Shown here: piece after piece, positions 39,070 to 48,876 of the stretch
Numbering within the stretch: the stretch's first letter is position 1
Layout: the number at the start of each line of letters is the position of its first letter
Assembly: GCF_009910325.1 (NCBI RefSeq)
Contig: NZ_SUMG01000002.1
Span: 62,001-126,000 of the forward strand
From: Isachenkonia alkalipeptolytica
GTDB lineage: Bacteria; Bacillota; Clostridia; Peptostreptococcales; T1SED10-28
DNA length: 64,000 nt
Direction: 5' to 3'
Notes under the pieces: generated by a model
Database searches by the model: none
What the model was told of the DNA's origin: nothing
The model's input: the letters and a program-made list of their open reading frames with translations, nothing else
Translations under genes and position numbers: made by a program

Positions 39070-41106
39070 TTACTTCTTATTTTTTTCAAAGGCTTCTTTC
39101 ACTAAATCCTCCACTAAATCTTTCTTAGGGATGTAGGGAATGGTAATATGGTCGGCACCGGTGTTTTCTTTGTTATACTCAATACTGGTGCTGATGGAAT
39201 TTTCATTCCTGGCCCAAGCCCGTCGGGCAACACCGCCCATAACATCCCAGGGCATAGCGGTGCTTAAAATATCATCCACCCGTCGGCTTCCGTCAAGAAC
39301 CATACCGAAACCGCCGTTGATGGATTTTCCGATGCCCACGCCGCCGCCGTTATGCAGAGCAATTAAGCTCATACCCCGAGCTGCGTTTCCAGCAAAGCAT
39401 TGGGTGGCCATATCCGCCATAACGTTACTGCCGTCTTTGATGTTGGCGGTTTCTCTAAAGGGGGAGTCGGTACCGCTGACGTCGTGGTGGTCCCGTCCAA
39501 GCATAATGGGACCCACTTCCCCTTTTCGTACCATTTCATTAAACTTCAGGGCAATGTTGGTTCGTCCCATGGCGTCCTGGTAAAGAATTCTCGCCTGGGT
39601 TCCCACAACCAGTTGGTTTTCCTCCGCATCCCGAATCCACACATAGTTGTCCCGGTCCTGTCCCCGACGTTCGGGGTCGATGCAGTCCATGGCGGCCTTA
39701 TCAGTTTTCCGAAGGTCTTCCGGATCTCCGCTTAGGCACACCCATCTAAAGGGTCCGTATCCGTAGTCAAATAATTCCGGTCCCATAATATCCTCCACAT
39801 AGGAGGGGAAGATGAAACCGTCCTTATCATCGATTTTGTTCTTGGAAATTTCCTTTACCCCGGCATCGTACACCGCTTTCATAAAGGAGTTTCCGTAGTC
39901 AAAGAAATAAGTTCCCCGTTCGTCCAGGGTTTTGATTAATTCAAAGTGCTTTTTCAGGGTGTCATCCACCATCTTGGTAAACTTCTCCCGATCAGTTTGC
40001 AGCAGTTCCGTTCGCTCTTCAAAGGTCAGCCCCTGGGGACAATAGCCTCCGTCATAAGCCGCATGGCAGGAGGTTTGATCCGATAAAAGCTCGATCTTTT
40101 CGTTGTTTTCCACGGCATACTCCAATAAATCCACAATGTTTCCGTGATAGGCGATGGAGATGGGCTCTCTTTTTTCCATATATTCCTTTGCGGTATCAAA
40201 GACTTCTTTTAAGTCACTGGAGATCTTACTAACCCAACCCTGGTCATACCGGGTTTTGATACGGGAGTAATCAACCTCCGCCACAATTCCCACCCCATTG
40301 GCAATTTCAATGGCCTTCGGCTGAGCTCCGCTCATCCCCCCAAGGCCCGAGGATACAAAAAGGTGCCCTCTAAGATCCTTATCATCGGCGATGCCCAGTT
40401 TTTTACGTCCGGCATTTACGATGGTATTAAAGGTTCCGTGGACAATTCCCTGGGGACCGATATACATCCATCCACCGGCGGTCATCTGTCCATAATTGGC
40501 AACCCCCATCTGCTCTGCAATGTCCTGATCTTTAATGTTGTCAAACATGCCGATCATTAAAGAATTGGTAATAATCACTCTCGGAGCTTTCGGGTGGGAT
40601 TTAAACAATCCCAGGGGATGTCCCGACTCTACCACTAAGGTCTGGTCTACCGTCAGTTCTTCTAAATATTTTTTTAACAATTGATACTGCATCCAGTTCT
40701 GGCAAACCCGGCCGGTTTCCCCGTAGGTTACCAGCTCATAGGGGTATAGGGCAATGTCAAAATCCAGGTTGTTGTCAATCATCACCTGCATGGCTTTCCC
40801 CTCAAGGCAGTTGCCTTTATACTCTTCAATGGGTTTTCCTTTGATTTCCCCCTTCGGTCGGAATCGATAGCCGTAAATTCTTCCTTTGGTCATTAATTCC
40901 TCTAAAAATTCCGGCGCCAACGTGTCGTGTAAAGATTCAGGGACATACCGAAGGGCGTTTTTCAACGCCACCTCGGTTTGTTCCTTGCTTAGCTTGAATC
41001 CCCGGTCCGGGGCCCGTCGGATCCCCTCTTGAAAATGGGGGTAATCCGGCAATTCATTATCCAATTTAATGGTCATGGCTTCCGATACATCAAAATTACT
41101 ACTCAT
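39070..41106 (-). CDS. hutU: Urocanate hydratase, long form
   Basis: Adds water to urocanate to give imidazolonepropionate, using tightly bound NAD. Conserved parts include LVVESGHPLGLFKSHP, MTAGGWMYIGPQGIVHGT, LFVSSGLGGMSGAQPKA, DQTSCHAAYDGGYCPQG with the reactive Cys region, and LGRDHHDVSGTDSPFRET. At 678 residues it is about 120 residues longer than the usual bacterial enzyme (near 555) and close to the animal UROC1 length (about 676). The extra sequence is spread over the N-terminal arm and insertions; nothing suggests a fusion. It starts 17 bases after fhs, with AAAGGAGAGG ahead of the ATG. Confidence 0.95.
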   Translation of the reverse strand: MSSNFDVSEAMTIKLDNELPDYPHFQEGIRRAPDRGFKLSKEQTEVALKNALRYVPESLHDTLAPEFLEELMTKGRIYGYRFRPKGEIKGKPIEEYKGNCLEGKAMQVMIDNNLDFDIALYPYELVTYGETGRVCQNWMQYQLLKKYLEELTVDQTLVVESGHPLGLFKSHPKAPRVIITNSLMIGMFDNIKDQDIAEQMGVANYGQMTAGGWMYIGPQGIVHGTFNTIVNAGRKKLGIADDKDLRGHLFVSSGLGGMSGAQPKAIEIANGVGIVAEVDYSRIKTRYDQGWVSKISSDLKEVFDTAKEYMEKREPISIAYHGNIVDLLEYAVENNEKIELLSDQTSCHAAYDGGYCPQGLTFEERTELLQTDREKFTKMVDDTLKKHFELIKTLDERGTYFFDYGNSFMKAVYDAGVKEISKNKIDDKDGFIFPSYVEDIMGPELFDYGYGPFRWVCLSGDPEDLRKTDKAAMDCIDPERRGQDRDNYVWIRDAEENQLVVGTQARILYQDAMGRTNIALKFNEMVRKGEVGPIMLGRDHHDVSGTDSPFRETANIKDGSNVMADMATQCFAGNAARGMSLIALHNGGGVGIGKSINGGFGMVLDGSRRVDDILSTAMPWDVMGGVARRAWARNENSISTSIEYNKENTGADHITIPYIPKKDLVEDLVKEAFEKNKK

Positions 41107-41123
41107 CTAGGACCTCTCCTTTC

Positions 41124-42794
41124 CTAAAACAATCCTGTGATAGTTCCTTCTTCATCAATATCCATTCTTTCCGCAGAGGGTACCTTCGGAAGTCCCGGCA
41201 TAGTCATGACGTCTCCCGTTAAGCAGACAATGAAGCCGGCTCCTGCAGATACGTTGACTTCCCGTACGGTAATGTCGAATCCTTCCGGCGCTCCTAATAA
41301 AGTGGGGTCATCGGTTAAGGAATACTGGGTCTTCGCCATACAAATCGGTAATTTATCCAATCCGATTTCCTCCAGCTTTTGAATTTGTTTTTCCGCCTTG
41401 CCGGTAAATACCACGTTGTCTCCACCGTAGATTTCCTTGACAATGGTTTCCACTTTTTCCGGAATGGATTTTTCCACTTCATAGAGAGGCTTATAATCCG
41501 CTTCCCCTTTTTCAACAATGCCTACGACCTTTTCCGCAAGCTCAATACCGCCTTCTCCCCCTTTAGTAAATACTTCGGACAGGGCTACGTCCACGCCAAG
41601 ATCTTCGCAAAGGGCTCGAAGGGCCTTAATTTCTTCCTCGGTATCCGTTGGGAATCGGTTCATGGCCACAACTGCGGGTAAACCGAACTTTCGGATGTTT
41701 TCCACTTGCTTTTTCAAGTTTACAAATCCTTTTTTCAGTGCATCCACATTTTCCGCTTCTAAACTCTTTTTGTCCACACCGCCATGCATCTTCAGTGCCC
41801 GAATGGTGCCGACGATGACTACCGCATCAGGCTTTAATCCGCCGTACCGGCATTTAATGTCTAAGAATTTTTCCGCTCCAAGATCCGCGCCGAATCCAGC
41901 TTCCGTTACGGCGTAGTCTCCAAGTTTCAGCGCCATCTTCGTTGCCATAATACTGTTACAACCGTGGGCAATGTTTGCGAAGGGTCCTCCGTGGATAAAT
42001 GCGGGCGTGTTCTCCAGGGTTTGTACCAGGTTCGGTTTCATAGCATCCTTAAGCACTAAAGCTAAGGCTCCCTGAATGTTCAGTTCCTTCGCCAGAACCG
42101 GTTGATTCTTTCTCGTATAAGCAACCACAATGTTTCCAAGACGTTCTTTTAAATCCGCAAGACTATTGGCTAAACAAAGGGTGGCCATTACTTCCGATGC
42201 CACAGAGATCATAAAGCTGTCCTGTCGGGTGAATCCGTTTCCTTTTGGTCCCAGGCCTACGGTAACTTCTCTTAGGGCCCGGTCGTTCATATCCATTACC
42301 CGTTTCCAAACAATCTGTCGGGTATCGATATCTAAGGTGTTACCCTGATGGATATGATTGTCAATGGCTGCGGATAATAAGTTGTTCGCCGTGGTAATGG
42401 CGTGCATGTCTCCGGTAAAATGAAGGTTGATGTCCTCCATGGGTACTACCTGGGCCTGTCCCCCACCGGCAGCGCCTCCTTTAACTCCAAAAACCGGTCC
42501 TAGGGAAGGCTCTCGTAGGGCGATTGCGGTTTTCTTCCCGATTTGGTTCAGTGCCTGTCCAAGTCCTACTGTTGTGGTGGATTTTCCTTCTCCCGCCGGG
42601 GTAGGATTGATCGCAGTTACCAAAATCAACTTTCCGTTTTCCTGCTTTTCCAATCGATCAAACAAATCCAGTGATACCTTGGCTTTATAATGACCATACA
42701 TCTCCAATTCATCACTGTTGATTCCCGCCTCCTCGGCGATCTCAGAAATGTACTTCATCTTTGCTTGTTGTGCAATTTGAATATCCGTTAACAT
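41124..42794 (-). CDS. fhs: Formate-tetrahydrofolate ligase
   Basis: Interconverts formate, ATP and tetrahydrofolate with 10-formyltetrahydrofolate. The ATP site [18 protein letters not shown], then [45 protein letters not shown] and [14 protein letters not shown] are all present in a 556-residue protein. As first gene of the unit leading into hutU, ftcD and hutI, it would run in the ATP-forming direction: the formimino carbon of histidine becomes formyl-THF and is released as formate with substrate-level phosphorylation. The same enzyme would also connect to the formate dehydrogenase at the right end of the window. Confidence 0.97.
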   Translation of the reverse strand: MLTDIQIAQQAKMKYISEIAEEAGINSDELEMYGHYKAKVSLDLFDRLEKQENGKLILVTAINPTPAGEGKSTTTVGLGQALNQIGKKTAIALREPSLGPVFGVKGGAAGGGQAQVVPMEDINLHFTGDMHAITTANNLLSAAIDNHIHQGNTLDIDTRQIVWKRVMDMNDRALREVTVGLGPKGNGFTRQDSFMISVASEVMATLCLANSLADLKERLGNIVVAYTRKNQPVLAKELNIQGALALVLKDAMKPNLVQTLENTPAFIHGGPFANIAHGCNSIMATKMALKLGDYAVTEAGFGADLGAEKFLDIKCRYGGLKPDAVVIVGTIRALKMHGGVDKKSLEAENVDALKKGFVNLKKQVENIRKFGLPAVVAMNRFPTDTEEEIKALRALCEDLGVDVALSEVFTKGGEGGIELAEKVVGIVEKGEADYKPLYEVEKSIPEKVETIVKEIYGGDNVVFTGKAEKQIQKLEEIGLDKLPICMAKTQYSLTDDPTLLGAPEGFDITVREVNVSAGAGFIVCLTGDVMTMPGLPKVPSAERMDIDEEGTITGLF

Positions 42795-42818
42795 TTTATC
42801 TCTTCCTTTCTATGTGTG

Positions 42819-42847
42819 ATAATATTATGATATCTTTTCACCGTCAA
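42819..42847 (-). promoter_or_regulatory. Promoter of the fhs-hutU-ftcD-hutI-pruA unit
   Basis: Minus-strand TTGACG (42847-42842), a 17-base spacer and TATTAT (42824-42819) lie 25 bases before the fhs start. Confidence 0.65.
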
Positions 42848-42859
42848 TTTTACGTCAAA

Positions 42860-42896
42860 AAAACAGGGAGAAAAAAAAAGATATTCACCCTGTTTT
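42860..42896 (-). terminator. Intrinsic terminator overlapping the HD-GYP stop codon
   Basis: AAAACAGGG pairs with CCCTGTTTT around a 19-base loop; the first bases belong to the stop codon region. It is followed by seven T on the minus strand and sits just upstream of the fhs promoter. Confidence 0.7.
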
Positions 42897-43953
42897 AATG
42901 ATAAACTTTGACAATTTTTTCGTTATGTATTTTTGTCAGATCCAATAATTCCTGTTCAATGATTCCCTTAGCTTCCCTCTGTATAACCTGAATCATAGGC
43001 CGGGTTGGAAAAGATCGATTGAATTTCCGAACCACCGCATTTCTCCCGGAACTGAGTTCAATCAATCGACCCTCAAGATATACTTCAAAGCTTCGCAAAA
43101 ATGCCTGAACAAAATTTTCGTCAAATATTTCTCCCTGGTAGACAATCAGATATTCCACCACATCACTGAAAGACCATGCCTTACGATATACCCGGTCGGT
43201 ACTCAGGGCGTCAAATTGGTCGCAAATCCCCACAATTCGGGCAAAAGGGTGAATCTCACCGCCCTTTAATCCCTTGGGATAGCCTTTTCCGTTAACCCAC
43301 TCATGATGATCCCTAACGATCCGCCGGGATTCTTCACAGAGCAGATCCAGACTCTTTACCAATTCATACCCTTTCGTGGTATGCCTTTTAATCTCTCCAT
43401 ATTCTCCGTCGGTAAGCCCCTTGGATTTTTTCAGAATTTCCTCGTCCACTCCTACTTTTCCGATGTCATGCAGAAGGGCTCCCAGGCCGATTTTTTTCAA
43501 GTTTTTTTTGCCGTATCCAATGGATTTTCCTAAAATCATGGCAAGAATACAAACATTTACCGAATGGGCAAAGGTATAATTATCCGTGGAACGGACTTCG
43601 GTTAAATCAATCAACAGTTTTTTATTTTCCAATATTTCGCTTAAAATTTCCTCTACCAGATTTTCTATCTTTTCAAATTCTGAATTTTTGTTGTCAATTA
43701 ATCGACTGAAGCTTGTTTTAAACTGATCCTGGATCTGATTTTGGGTATCCTGAATGATCCCTTCCATGATTTCCATGGGATACTGATGATGCCAGTCAAT
43801 ATAAACTTCCTTCACATCATAGTTTTTCATCCTTTGAATGAAGGGGCCCTTTAGAAGCTCCCCTTTATGAAGTAGGAGCTGGTCTTCCTCGGTAAATATG
43901 GGCTTCGCTAATCGCATTCCCGGCTTCAGTGCCTCTTTTCGAATCCTCAGCAT
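42895..43953 (-). CDS. HD-GYP domain protein, probable cyclic di-GMP phosphodiesterase
   Basis: The first 130 residues hold a small N-terminal region (LKPGMRLAKPIFTEEDQLLL) often found before HD-GYP domains in clostridia. The HD-GYP domain follows: FAHSVNVCILAMILG, the metal-binding LLHDIGKVG, RHTTKGYEL, DHHEWVNGKGYPKGL carrying the GYP-type motif (as GKGYP), and FARIVGICDQFDALSTDR. Such enzymes hydrolyse cyclic di-GMP to pGpG or GMP and so affect motility or biofilm. AAGGAGG lies 10 bases before the ATG at 43953; the frame opens at 43992. There is no receiver or membrane domain, so the input signal is unknown. It trails the whiA block. Confidence 0.88.
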   Translation of the reverse strand: MLRIRKEALKPGMRLAKPIFTEEDQLLLHKGELLKGPFIQRMKNYDVKEVYIDWHHQYPMEIMEGIIQDTQNQIQDQFKTSFSRLIDNKNSEFEKIENLVEEILSEILENKKLLIDLTEVRSTDNYTFAHSVNVCILAMILGKSIGYGKKNLKKIGLGALLHDIGKVGVDEEILKKSKGLTDGEYGEIKRHTTKGYELVKSLDLLCEESRRIVRDHHEWVNGKGYPKGLKGGEIHPFARIVGICDQFDALSTDRVYRKAWSFSDVVEYLIVYQGEIFDENFVQAFLRSFEVYLEGRLIELSSGRNAVVRKFNRSFPTRPMIQVIQREAKGIIEQELLDLTKIHNEKIVKVYH

Positions 43954-44089
43954 GGGTGTCTGTCCTCCTTGACTTCTATTGTAAAACTTCACATTTCCCC
44001 TCTGTTTATTATACCCTGCATTTCAATAAATACCAATGATTCCTTTTCCTTATCCCCTCGATCCTTTACGAACCTTTCTTTTGCCCAAG

Positions 44090-45046
44090 TTATATATAAC
44101 GGTTCTGACGTATTTTTTCCCCCAGATTATTGATTTTTCGAAAGCGATGATTGACGCCGGATTTTCCCACCGGGGGATTCATCATTTCCCCCAGTTCTTT
44201 CAAGCTGGCGTCCTCGTGTTGAATCCGAAGTTCCGCCAGGGTCCGCAAGCTTTCCGGAAGTTCTTCGAGACCGATGGTTCGTTGAATCAAATGAATGTTT
44301 TCCAATTGTTTTACCGATGCATTTACGGTCTTGCTGAGATTTGCAGTTTCACAGTTTACCACCCGATTAATATTATTGCGCATTTCCTTTAAAATCCGGG
44401 CGTTTTCCAGCTCCAACAGAGCATTATGAGCGCCGATAATATTCAACAGCTCCACGATTTGATCCCCTTCTTTCAAATACACCACCTGGTATTTTTTCCG
44501 AGGGACGATTTTCGCATTGAGGCCAAAGCCGTTGACCAGGGTTTGAATCCCTTTTGCTACGGCAATTTCATGGGCCACAAACTCCAGATGATAGGTTTTT
44601 TCCGGGGCACTGATGGACCCTCCTGAAAGAAAGGCCCCCCGGAGATATGCCCGTTTACAGCATCGTTTATCAACGATATATTCCCGGGGAAAGCGTATCA
44701 GGGCTTGACGGGAGGAAGATTCCTCCACCAGTCCCAGCTCTTCAATGATTTTCCTACTGCCCATGGTATGGGTGATCACCATCAGGTAATAGTTGGATTT
44801 TTTAAAGCTTGAATTTTTACGGACTTTAATCTCCGGATTGATGGCAAAGAGAAGCTTGATCAGTTTAAAGATCTTCCGGGCCACCGCCGGATTTTCCACC
44901 GTAACCTTTAAATTGAATTTTCCCTCGGTGGTGGGAACCGTCTCTCCGTTCAGCCCGATCAAGGCGGCGAGCTCCGCTCTATGACAACAGGGGGTCTCGG
45001 CTTCCAGTCGGGCCAATTCTCCCTTGGTCTTTAAAGAAAACGACAT
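44090..45046 (-). CDS. whiA: WhiA, DNA-binding cell-division/sporulation regulator
   Basis: A 318-residue member of the WhiA family, conserved in nearly all Gram-positives. The N-terminal two thirds resemble a LAGLIDADG homing-endonuclease fold without nuclease residues (CCKRAYLRGAFLSGGSI), and the C-terminal part is a helix-turn-helix DNA-binding domain (LAELRIQHEDASLKELGEMM then GKSGVNHRFRKI). In actinomycetes it activates sporulation division genes; in Bacillus it influences division and chromosome segregation. The block murB-rapZ-yvcK-(nudix)-whiA is the standard neighbourhood. AAGGA lies ahead of the ATG. Confidence 0.96.
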   Translation of the reverse strand: MSFSLKTKGELARLEAETPCCHRAELAALIGLNGETVPTTEGKFNLKVTVENPAVARKIFKLIKLLFAINPEIKVRKNSSFKKSNYYLMVITHTMGSRKIIEELGLVEESSSRQALIRFPREYIVDKRCCKRAYLRGAFLSGGSISAPEKTYHLEFVAHEIAVAKGIQTLVNGFGLNAKIVPRKKYQVVYLKEGDQIVELLNIIGAHNALLELENARILKEMRNNINRVVNCETANLSKTVNASVKQLENIHLIQRTIGLEELPESLRTLAELRIQHEDASLKELGEMMNPPVGKSGVNHRFRKINNLGEKIRQNRYI

Positions 45047-45066
45047 TTTATCACGTCCTTATTATT

Positions 45067-45483
45067 CTATACCCGCTTTTTATATAATCGAAGTCCCTGC
45101 TCAATAATATTTTTTTCATCCCGGTATCGAGCCATATCCACGGCTTTGTCCTCATGTACAAAAATCGCTTCGATAAAGCCCTCTTCCTTCTGAGGCAAAC
45201 AATCGATACTATTGGATTCCATTAAAAACCAGTGTACGGTTTTATGCACCCGTTGGTCTTTGCTCCAGGAATTATGATAGCTGTATTCGATCTTATCGAT
45301 ATATTCCATAGGCCAGGCACGAACCTTGGCCTCTTCCAAAACTTCTCTTTGTGCGGATTCCTCCAGGGTTTCCCCCGGTTCCACCTTGCCCTTGGGCAAC
45401 ACAAAGTCTCCGTTATATTTTTTTAGTAATAGGACGGCGTTTCCGAAAATTACCACGCCTCCCGCACTGATTTCTATACTCAA
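45067..45483 (-). CDS. NUDIX hydrolase
   Basis: A single NUDIX domain of about 138 residues. The NUDIX box reads GKVEPGETLEESAQREVLEE followed by AKV, so the glycine usually found two residues after the glutamate pair is replaced by Lys; all metal-binding glutamates are kept. These enzymes hydrolyse nucleoside diphosphates linked to another group. The start is placed at the TTG at 45483, behind AAGGAG at 9 bases; the longer frame from 45501 would put the ribosome site inside the gene. It lies between yvcK and whiA, 20 bases before the latter. The substrate is unknown. Confidence 0.85.
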   Translation of the reverse strand: MSIEISAGGVVIFGNAVLLLKKYNGDFVLPKGKVEPGETLEESAQREVLEEAKVRAWPMEYIDKIEYSYHNSWSKDQRVHKTVHWFLMESNSIDCLPQKEEGFIEAIFVHEDKAVDMARYRDEKNIIEQGLRLYKKRV

Positions 45484-45585
45484 GACTCTCCACTCCTTCA
45501 ATTTTGTGGATCTGCTTCTTTAAACCCTCTGTAATTACTATTCATTATAGCATAATAAATAAAATCTTGAAAATCCATAAAAAAA

Positions 45586-45609
45586 GGGCTCCCCATTTCT
45601 CCGGAACCC
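45586..45609 (-). terminator. Intrinsic terminator after yvcK
   Basis: GGGTTCC pairs with GGAGCCC (one G-U pair) over a 10-base loop and is followed on the minus strand by seven T. It partly isolates the nudix-whiA pair from the genes upstream. Confidence 0.8.
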
Positions 45610-45638
45610 CTGCAAATCTTAGTCTATTATAGTTGTTG

Positions 45639-46988
45639 TTATGTGTCTGTCCTTCCTTGGGAAGTTGCCCCCGATAACCATTGGAAATAATGGGATTTAC
45701 CTCTTCCCGGAACGCCACCGATAAACCATCGGGAACCTTTTTTTTCGTAGGCACAGGAAATAATCAATCGGGAAAGCTCCAGGTTGTTATGGCGTACATA
45801 ATCCTTTCGCACTTCAACTAAATCCTCTTCCAGAATATTAATATTTAAATCTTTCAGTTTCCGGCGGTCTTCCTCCCCTATGGATACCAGATGGGCCCCT
45901 TCTTTTTCGTACTTCTCCTTAACGGCTTCGGGGAGCTCCCGGCTGTTATTGGCGATCACCCAGTCCAGATGCAGGTTCCGATGGTGATTCAACAGACCCT
46001 GGACATGATCAAACACCGAATAACCGTCGGTTTCTCCCGGCTGGGTCATAATATTGGGGATGTAAACCTTTGATGCCTTGGTCTTTTGAATCTGTTTCCT
46101 TAGTTTTTCCACTAATAAGTTGGGAATAACACTGGTGTACAGGCTCCCCGGTCCCAGAACCACCACATCCGCCTCTTCAATGGCCCGTAGGGCCTCCTTC
46201 AAAGGCTTGGAGTACTTCGGCTTGATGAATACCCGATGGATTTTGCTCTGATGCTCCAGGCTTTTCACCGGGATATCCGATTCTCCCTTCACCACGGTTC
46301 CGTTTTCCAGTTTTGCATACAGGGTAATATCCTCTAGGGACACCGGCAACACCTGTCCCGTAACCGCTAAAATACTGGACATCTCCTTGATGGCACTTTC
46401 AAAATCCCCGGTGATTTCGTTCATGGAGGCAATAAACAGGTTTCCGAAATTCTGCCCTTTTAACTGCCCCTCTTCAAATCGGTAGTTTAACAGTTTTTCC
46501 ATGGTGGGTTCCATATCCGATAGGGCCAGAATGCAGTTTCGTATATCTCCGGGAGGGAGCATTCCCAGGTCTTCCCTAAGGATTCCCGAACCGCCGCCGT
46601 CATCGGCCACGGTAACGATCGCGGTGATATTCGCGGTAAATTTCTTTAGTCCCCGAAGGAGTACGGAAAGCCCGGTTCCCCCACCGACAACCACCACCTT
46701 CGGGCCCCGGATTAAGCGTTTCTGCCTTAGGATCTGGGTTCGTATATCCTTCTTGGAAAAGGTTTTCAGTTTGATATTGGTGAGAAAGAATATCAGCATC
46801 CCCCGTAGGGACAGGATTACCAGTATCAACCCCAGTCCCAGTAAAAAACCTTTCACCGGCAGGGTCAAATAGTTATTCAGTCTGGTGAAAATTCCGCTGA
46901 AGGCGGAAAGCATCATGGCAAATCCTAGGAAAACAAAGAACAGATACTCTTTAATTCGCCAACCGGTCTTTATTATTTCCTTTACAAT
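45639..46988 (-). CDS. yvcK: YvcK/CofD-like gluconeogenesis factor with membrane segments
   Basis: YvcK-type proteins bind UDP-N-acetylglucosamine and are needed for growth on gluconeogenic carbon and for correct wall synthesis. The core starts with KVVVVGGGTGLSVLLRGLKK and contains TVADDGGGSGILRED, LPPGDIRNCILAL and LGPGSLYTSVIPNLL. Ahead of it lie two hydrophobic helices, so it is the longer membrane-attached form. The first ATG (46916) falls inside the first helix (YLFFVFLGFAMMLSAF). The open frame continues 24 codons upstream to an ATT at 46988, with GGGGGAGG 5 bases ahead and no ATG, GTG or TTG between. I propose this rare start, giving 449 residues; the ATG start would give 425. Confidence 0.85.
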   Translation of the reverse strand: MVKEIIKTGWRIKEYLFFVFLGFAMMLSAFSGIFTRLNNYLTLPVKGFLLGLGLILVILSLRGMLIFFLTNIKLKTFSKKDIRTQILRQKRLIRGPKVVVVGGGTGLSVLLRGLKKFTANITAIVTVADDGGGSGILREDLGMLPPGDIRNCILALSDMEPTMEKLLNYRFEEGQLKGQNFGNLFIASMNEITGDFESAIKEMSSILAVTGQVLPVSLEDITLYAKLENGTVVKGESDIPVKSLEHQSKIHRVFIKPKYSKPLKEALRAIEEADVVVLGPGSLYTSVIPNLLVEKLRKQIQKTKASKVYIPNIMTQPGETDGYSVFDHVQGLLNHHRNLHLDWVIANNSRELPEAVKEKYEKEGAHLVSIGEEDRRKLKDLNINILEEDLVEVRKDYVRHNNLELSRLIISCAYEKKGSRWFIGGVPGRGKSHYFQWLSGATSQGRTDT

Positions 46989-47020
46989 GACAGCCTCCCC
47001 CTTTCCTTCCTTCCCTTTTG

Positions 47021-47884
47021 TTAGCCTTTCCCTTTCCCCTTATCCCGGTGATGAATGGTTACCCGGTTTTCATCCTCGGTCAGTTCCTGAAAGAGCTTAT
47101 TCACCAAGGTAACCGAGCGATGCCGTCCCCCGGTGCACCCGATGGCTATGACCAGATTATTCTTGCCCTCCTGAATGTAATTCGGAATTAAAAATCGAAT
47201 CATATCCAACAGCTTGTCATAAAAAGCTTGACTGATTTCATGGTCCATGACAAAGCGTTGCACCCGGGGATCATCCCCGGTGTACTCCTTTAAGGTCTTA
47301 TCGTAAAATGGATTCGGTAAAAAACGGACATCAAAAACCAGATCCGACTCCAGGGGAATGCCGTACTTAAAACCGAAGGAAATCAAAGAAATCCGAAGGT
47401 TTCGTCCCTTTCGTCCTTCAATGTAAAGGTTTCGGATCTCCTCCTTCAAAGACTGCAGATCCAGACCCGTGGTATCCATAATATTGTTCGCCATCTGGCG
47501 TAAATTCCGAAGCTTCTCCCGTTCCTTTTGGATGCCTTCCTCCAGGGAGCGGGACATGGACAGGGGATGACTTCTTCTCGTTTCTTTAAAGCGCTTGATC
47601 AGTTCCTCATTCCCCGCATCCAAAAATAATATTTCATAATGATAGCCCAGCCGTTCCAACTCTTCCAGGTTTGATACCAGGTCATCGAAAAATTCTCCTC
47701 CCCGGATGTCCATAACAATGGCCACTTTTTCAAGTTTTCCCTGGGACTGGTCACAGAGCTCCGCAAATTTTTGCAACAGCATGGGAGGCATGTTGTCCAC
47801 ACAATAAAATCCTAAATCCTCCATATATTTGATCACTTGGCTTTTTCCGGCCCCGGACATCCCGGTAATGATGGTGAACTTCAT
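47021..47884 (-). CDS. rapZ: RapZ/YvcJ nucleotide-binding RNase adapter
   Basis: A P-loop protein with Walker A GMSGAGKS at residues 8-15 and a Walker B-like [13 protein letters not shown]. The C-terminal domain carries [16 protein letters not shown]. In E. coli RapZ guides RNase E to the small RNA GlmZ and so adjusts glucosamine-6-phosphate synthase; in Gram-positives (YvcJ) the role is less clear but it binds ATP and GTP. The 287-residue length and place between murB and yvcK are standard. GAGGAG precedes the ATG. Confidence 0.95.
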   Translation of the reverse strand: MKFTIITGMSGAGKSQVIKYMEDLGFYCVDNMPPMLLQKFAELCDQSQGKLEKVAIVMDIRGGEFFDDLVSNLEELERLGYHYEILFLDAGNEELIKRFKETRRSHPLSMSRSLEEGIQKEREKLRNLRQMANNIMDTTGLDLQSLKEEIRNLYIEGRKGRNLRISLISFGFKYGIPLESDLVFDVRFLPNPFYDKTLKEYTGDDPRVQRFVMDHEISQAFYDKLLDMIRFLIPNYIQEGKNNLVIAIGCTGGRHRSVTLVNKLFQELTEDENRVTIHHRDKGKGKG

Positions 47885-47961
47885 CCTCTCATCTCCTCGT
47901 TAAGTAAAGTACCCTTTTATAAGTACTTGCGTAAGTGACTTAATGTTTGTCTACGGCGAAG

Positions 47962-48876
47962 TTACTCTTCACCGATAATCCGAAGTTCCCGCTCCAAATC
48001 CACGCCGAATTGTTCCTTCACGGTTTTTTGCACCTTTTCCACTAAGTCTATGACATCCTGAGCCGTAGCCCCTCCCTGGTTTACTATGAACCCGCTGTGT
48101 AGGGTGGATACTTCCGCACCGCCGACCCGGCACCCTTTCAGGTTGCTGTCTTCAATCAGTTTCCCTGCAAAATATCCCTCCGGCCGTTTGAAAACACTGC
48201 CGGCACTGGGTAGGTGAATCGGCTGTTTCGTGGTTCTCTTTTGATCCAGTTCCTGGATTTTTCCGTAGATTTCCTCCGGCGATCCTGTTTCCAGCTCCAT
48301 GACCACTTCCAGCACCGCATACTCTTTTTTTTGTAAAATACTGCTACGGTATCCCAACTCCAGCTCATCATTGCGGAAGGTAATCACACGCCCCCGGTCA
48401 TCCAGGGCCTTAACGGAAGTAATCACATCCTTCATCTCGCCGCCATAGGCCCCGGCGTTCATGAATACGGCGCCTCCCAGACTTCCGGGAATCCCGCTGG
48501 CAAATTCAAAACCTTTTAAAGAGGCTTTGGCAATTCTTTTGGCCAGCCTTGAAAGAAGAATGCCGGATTCCGCGGTTACCCTTGTTCCTTCAATGGTTAC
48601 CCGGTTGTAACTTTCCCCCAGTTTAATGACCACCCCCCGTATGCCTTTATCCCGGACCAGTAGATTGCTGGCATTTCCGATAATCATATAGGGGATCTTT
48701 TCTCGCTTTAAACTTTTTACGGTTTCCGTAATCTCCTCCATTTTTTCCGGCAGCACCAAAAAATCCGCCGGCCCGCCGATTTTAAAGGAGGTATGATTCT
48801 TCATGGGTTCGTCGGTTAAAATTCGATTATCATCCACGGTTTTCTGTAATGTTTCTAAAATCTTGGTTTTATTCAA
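47962..48876 (-). CDS. murB: UDP-N-acetylenolpyruvoylglucosamine reductase
   Basis: Reduces UDP-GlcNAc-enolpyruvate to UDP-MurNAc with NADPH and FAD in peptidoglycan synthesis. The FAD domain shows NHTSFKIGGPADFLVLP and YMIIGNASNLLVRDKG, then GIPGSLGGAVFMNAGAYGGE. PSAGSVFKRPEGYFAGKLIE contains the proton-donating Ser, and SGFIVNQGGATAQDVIDL ends the domain. The type IIb layout without the type I insert fits about 304 residues. The frame opens with a GTG at 48885, which overlaps the ribosome site; the TTG at 48876 lies 8 bases behind GGGAG and is the better start. Confidence 0.95.
   Translation of the reverse strand: MNKTKILETLQKTVDDNRILTDEPMKNHTSFKIGGPADFLVLPEKMEEITETVKSLKREKIPYMIIGNASNLLVRDKGIRGVVIKLGESYNRVTIEGTRVTAESGILLSRLAKRIAKASLKGFEFASGIPGSLGGAVFMNAGAYGGEMKDVITSVKALDDRGRVITFRNDELELGYRSSILQKKEYAVLEVVMELETGSPEEIYGKIQELDQKRTTKQPIHLPSAGSVFKRPEGYFAGKLIEDSNLKGCRVGGAEVSTLHSGFIVNQGGATAQDVIDLVEKVQKTVKEQFGVDLERELRIIGEE

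Noticed and set aside
42795-42859. Tetrahydrofolate riboswitch before fhs
   Set aside because: The leader from the promoter to fhs is only about 20 bases, too short for an aptamer.
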